Positions 61,775 to 64,000 of a stretch of 64,000 nucleotides of DNA are shown here, piece by piece; positions within the stretch are counted from its first letter, which is position 1; each line of letters starts with the position of its first letter. Below the pieces are notes generated by a model that was not told the origin of the DNA, did no database searches, and was given only the letters and a program-made list of their open reading frames with translations. The DNA comes from Paenibacillus ginsengarvi (GTDB lineage: Bacteria > Bacillota > Bacilli > Paenibacillales > NBRC-103111): positions 62,001 to 126,000 of the forward strand of contig NZ_RBAH01000010.1 of assembly GCF_003626695.1 (NCBI RefSeq), given 5' to 3'. The position numbers were made by a program, and so were the translations under genes.

Positions 61775-62839
61775 TCAGGTACTAGCACCATTCGCGTATA
61801 TCGGGCATTCGCCGTCCTCCATAAACCGGAGCAGCTCTTCGAACAAAATGTAGTGTCCTTCCAACATATCCTCGTAGCTGTACCTCACCCCGGGAGCGTC
61901 CAGCGCCATGTTCGACTCGAATGTCATCGACAGCCCGCCGCTTGCATGATGTAGCGCCGAAGTAAGATTGAACGAAGGCGGAAAGCCGTGCTGCTCATCG
62001 GTCCCTCTGCCGTGCAACGGCCGAAATGGGATTCCCTTCGCCTGATACCCGGCATGGACCCGGTCGACCAATCGATTCAGCTTATCCGCGACGGAAGGCG
62101 GAACATACTGTGTTGGCAAAATATGATTCACCGAATTGGAGCCGCCATGGAGAAGCACCGTGGCATCAGCCGATTCACGGTCGATCAGCTCCATGAGTCC
62201 CCTCGTCTCTTTCGCCATAGGCGCAAAGAAGTTGTCATGCATCAGATTGATGCCATCGTCGTTAAAATAACCTCCGAGATGCGCCGCCGCGCCGTCGATC
62301 GGATGAACGGCCTTACAGCCCGGCCAGCCGCACAACGTGCCGTCCTTCCACGTACCCTGAACGTAGTATCGCATTTCCGCCAAAGGCATCCCTACGAGCG
62401 TATCAAACGGAATGCGCGCCCGGCCGTCGGAGTTCATGCACGGGATAAGCACTAGCCGGAACCGCTCCGCGCAGTCGTGCAAAAATCGATCCGCTCTCCC
62501 GCCGTAATCGGCGCCCGTTTCAAGCGTGCGAATCAGGTTGAGGACGGCGGCTACTCCTTCCAGCTCGCCTCCGTGAATGCCTCCAACGATCGCGATCACT
62601 GGCTTCGTCGCTTTCGTTTTATGTGCATACGCCGTCAGATCCCCGGCGCCGCAAGCCGAATTGTAGTTGGCCTTCCTGCCGAAATCCTGCTTGTCCCCGT
62701 AATAGACGGCATAAATGTCCCGGCCGCCCGCAGAACGGGCGAATACGTCCGCCTGCCCCCGTTTCACGCTGGAAACCGTTTGTTCGATATGCTCCAGACT
62801 GCTTCTCCAATATGCCGGTACCGCTTGCGATTCACCCAT
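61775..62839 (-). CDS. M14 family zinc carboxypeptidase
   Basis: This 354-aa protein has the zinc motif H-x-x-E in V-G-G-I-H-G-G-E-L-E-G (His and Glu near residues 87-90). The third ligand is probably a His in T-V-L-L-H-G-G-S. P-C-M-N-S-D-G-R-A-R matches the substrate-binding N-x-x-x-R region. No signal peptide is present, so it is probably cytoplasmic. M14 enzymes trim C-terminal residues from peptides, including peptidoglycan peptides. The preceding solute-binding protein gene ends 22 bp away, so they form one operon. Confidence 0.87.
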   Translation of the reverse strand: MGESQAVPAYWRSSLEHIEQTVSSVKRGQADVFARSAGGRDIYAVYYGDKQDFGRKANYNSACGAGDLTAYAHKTKATKPVIAIVGGIHGGELEGVAAVLNLIRTLETGADYGGRADRFLHDCAERFRLVLIPCMNSDGRARIPFDTLVGMPLAEMRYYVQGTWKDGTLCGWPGCKAVHPIDGAAAHLGGYFNDDGINLMHDNFFAPMAKETRGLMELIDRESADATVLLHGGSNSVNHILPTQYVPPSVADKLNRLVDRVHAGYQAKGIPFRPLHGRGTDEQHGFPPSFNLTSALHHASGGLSMTFESNMALDAPGVRYSYEDMLEGHYILFEELLRFMEDGECPIYANGAST

Positions 62840-62861
62840 TCTTGAGCCTCCACCGTAGGTG

Positions 62862-64000
62862 TTATTTTTTCTTCGCCGCTTCCGCTTCGGCTATCGCCTT
62901 GTCCGCAGCCTCCTGCGCTTCCCGCAGCAGCGTGTTAATATCCTTCGTGCCTTTGGCGAGGTCGGCGGCGGTGGCGTTGAAGAAGTTGTCGATCGTTGCG
63001 TTGTATGCGTGCGGAGGAATCATTTTTGCCGGCTTCACCTTCAGCGCACCCTGCACATTTTTGCCTTTGAGCACATCCACACCAGCGGCGAAATCTTTGC
63101 GGATATTTTCGTCGGCCAGCGCGGTGAGCCTTCCGCCGCGGTTGATTTGGCTTTGTACAGCCGGCGAAGTAAAAAACTGAATCGCGAGATAAGCGTCTTC
63201 CTTATGCTTGCTCGTTTTCGAGATGCCCATCATTTTCGCCCCGGGATGAATCGTTACGCCCGGCAAGTCCTGGAACGACGGCATGCCGACCAGGTCGAAG
63301 TTCATTTGAATGTTGTTCGTTTGCATGCTGCTCGCCGTATCGGTAATCCAGTTGCCCATCATCGCCACGGTCCGGTCCTGCAGGAAATCGGCGCCTTTGA
63401 TCGGAAATTCGCCGCTTACGACCATCCCGGGAATTTCGTAGAACGGCTTGATCAGCTCCAGAATCGATTTGTAGCCGGCGTTGTTCAGCAGCGCTTTCTT
63501 CGTCGTCTGGTCGTATACGGGCATCGTTTTCGTCCCTGAGAATACATTCGGATTGGGCGGTAAAAAGCCGCGGTATTGCACACCTCCGTCAACGAACGTG
63601 AGCTTTCTCGACAGCTCCAGCATGTCGGCCCACGTCATGCCGTCCTTCGGGTAAGGGACGCCCCGTTTATCGAACAGATCTTTGTTGTAAAACAGCGCAT
63701 AATGGTTCAGATCGAACGGAAGACCGTAAATTTCCCCATTCGAGCCTAGCTCGGTGATCCAGTCGATGTTCGGCTTCGCAAAGGAGCTCAAGTCAATCGG
63801 ATTCGCTTTGTTTTTGACCATTGCGCTCATATCGTACGGAATATCCAGGTCCTTGAACGTGCTGTACCGGACGTTGGCGACGTAATAAATATCCGGGAAC
63901 TCCCCTGCGGCTGCCAATTTGACCGGGTCCGTCCGGTCGACCTTTATCGTAATATGCGGGTATTTCGCCTTCAAAGGCCGGAACAGCAGTTCCTCGAATT
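62862..64000 (-). CDS. ABC solute-binding protein, 5' end off the right edge
   Basis: The frame is open to the right edge (E-E-L-L-F-R-P-L-K-A-K-Y-P-H-I-T-I before the first in-window start codon), so the N-terminus and signal are missing; about 379 residues are present. It shares the family 1 pattern of the other two: N-H-Y-A-L-F-Y-N-K-D-L-F-D-K-R-G-V and Y-P-K-D-G-M-T-W-A-D. The C-terminus is charged (A-D-K-A-I-A-E-A-E-A-A-K-K-K). It is followed by the M14 carboxypeptidase. Permease genes may lie outside the window. Confidence 0.88.
   Translation of the reverse strand, partial: FEELLFRPLKAKYPHITIKVDRTDPVKLAAAGEFPDIYYVANVRYSTFKDLDIPYDMSAMVKNKANPIDLSSFAKPNIDWITELGSNGEIYGLPFDLNHYALFYNKDLFDKRGVPYPKDGMTWADMLELSRKLTFVDGGVQYRGFLPPNPNVFSGTKTMPVYDQTTKKALLNNAGYKSILELIKPFYEIPGMVVSGEFPIKGADFLQDRTVAMMGNWITDTASSMQTNNIQMNFDLVGMPSFQDLPGVTIHPGAKMMGISKTSKHKEDAYLAIQFFTSPAVQSQINRGGRLTALADENIRKDFAAGVDVLKGKNVQGALKVKPAKMIPPHAYNATIDNFFNATAADLAKGTKDINTLLREAQEAADKAIAEAEAAKKK

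Overview
The window looks like chromosomal DNA of a Gram-positive, endospore-forming-type Firmicute of the Paenibacillaceae (Paenibacillus or Cohnella-like). This is inferred from strong GGAGG-type ribosome binding sites, S-layer homology (SLH) domains, lipoprotein-type solute-binding proteins, moderately GC-rich coding sequence, a menaquinone-type malate oxidase and NDH-2, and several intergenic short-repeat families. No rRNA, tRNA or CRISPR array was seen. Most genes lie on the minus strand.

Region 1 (1-22.7 kb) is a minus-strand cluster of giant exported proteins. A membrane-anchored or secreted trypsin-like protease (22.0-22.7 kb) is followed by a 1789-aa Ig-like repeat exoprotein, a 2527-aa SLH-anchored protein and a GLUG-repeat protein of at least 2926 aa that runs off the left edge. 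Tight spacing suggests co-expression of a large cell-surface assembly of unknown function.

Region 2 (22.9-29.6 kb) holds an iron-linked pair (MFS exporter with a Fur-box-like site, and a PchR-type AraC regulator), a DUF4386 membrane protein overlapping a Crp/Fnr regulator tail to tail, malate:quinone oxidoreductase and a metallophosphoesterase.

Region 3 (30.0-39.4 kb) is a six-gene operon: Asp/Glu/hydantoin racemase family, OPT transporter, DUF917, DUF1177, AroM and an M29-type aminopeptidase. It is bounded by a promoter and a terminator and probably handles uptake and breakdown of peptides or (thio)hydantoin-like compounds. Its likely PucR-type regulator, just upstream, is broken twice: by a 1.3-kb TnpB-only IS605/IS1341-like element and by a frameshift.

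Region 4 (39.4-49.7 kb) is mixed metabolism and repair: Nudix hydrolase, P-loop kinase-like protein, CDGSH iron-sulfur protein, nitrilase-family amidohydrolase, methyltransferase, two orphan ABC solute-binding lipoproteins, DUF975 membrane protein, an unusual transcarbamylase, a PhnB-like VOC protein and a flavodoxin-fold quinone reductase.

Region 5 (49.9-64 kb) contains an AraC regulator, a MOSC protein, a striking fusion of an ArsR-type winged helix to a GyrB-like GHKL ATPase domain lacking the catalytic glutamate, ASCH, GNAT, PAP2, two APH-fold kinases, DinB, transglutaminase-like, Rrf2 regulator divergent from an NDH-2 type oxidoreductase with a terminator-like hairpin in its leader, a leftover ABC-exporter tail, an M14 carboxypeptidase and a third solute-binding protein cut by the right edge. 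Two dispersed intergenic repeat families occur, each at two loci (29.8/53.2 kb and 59.2/61.5 kb).
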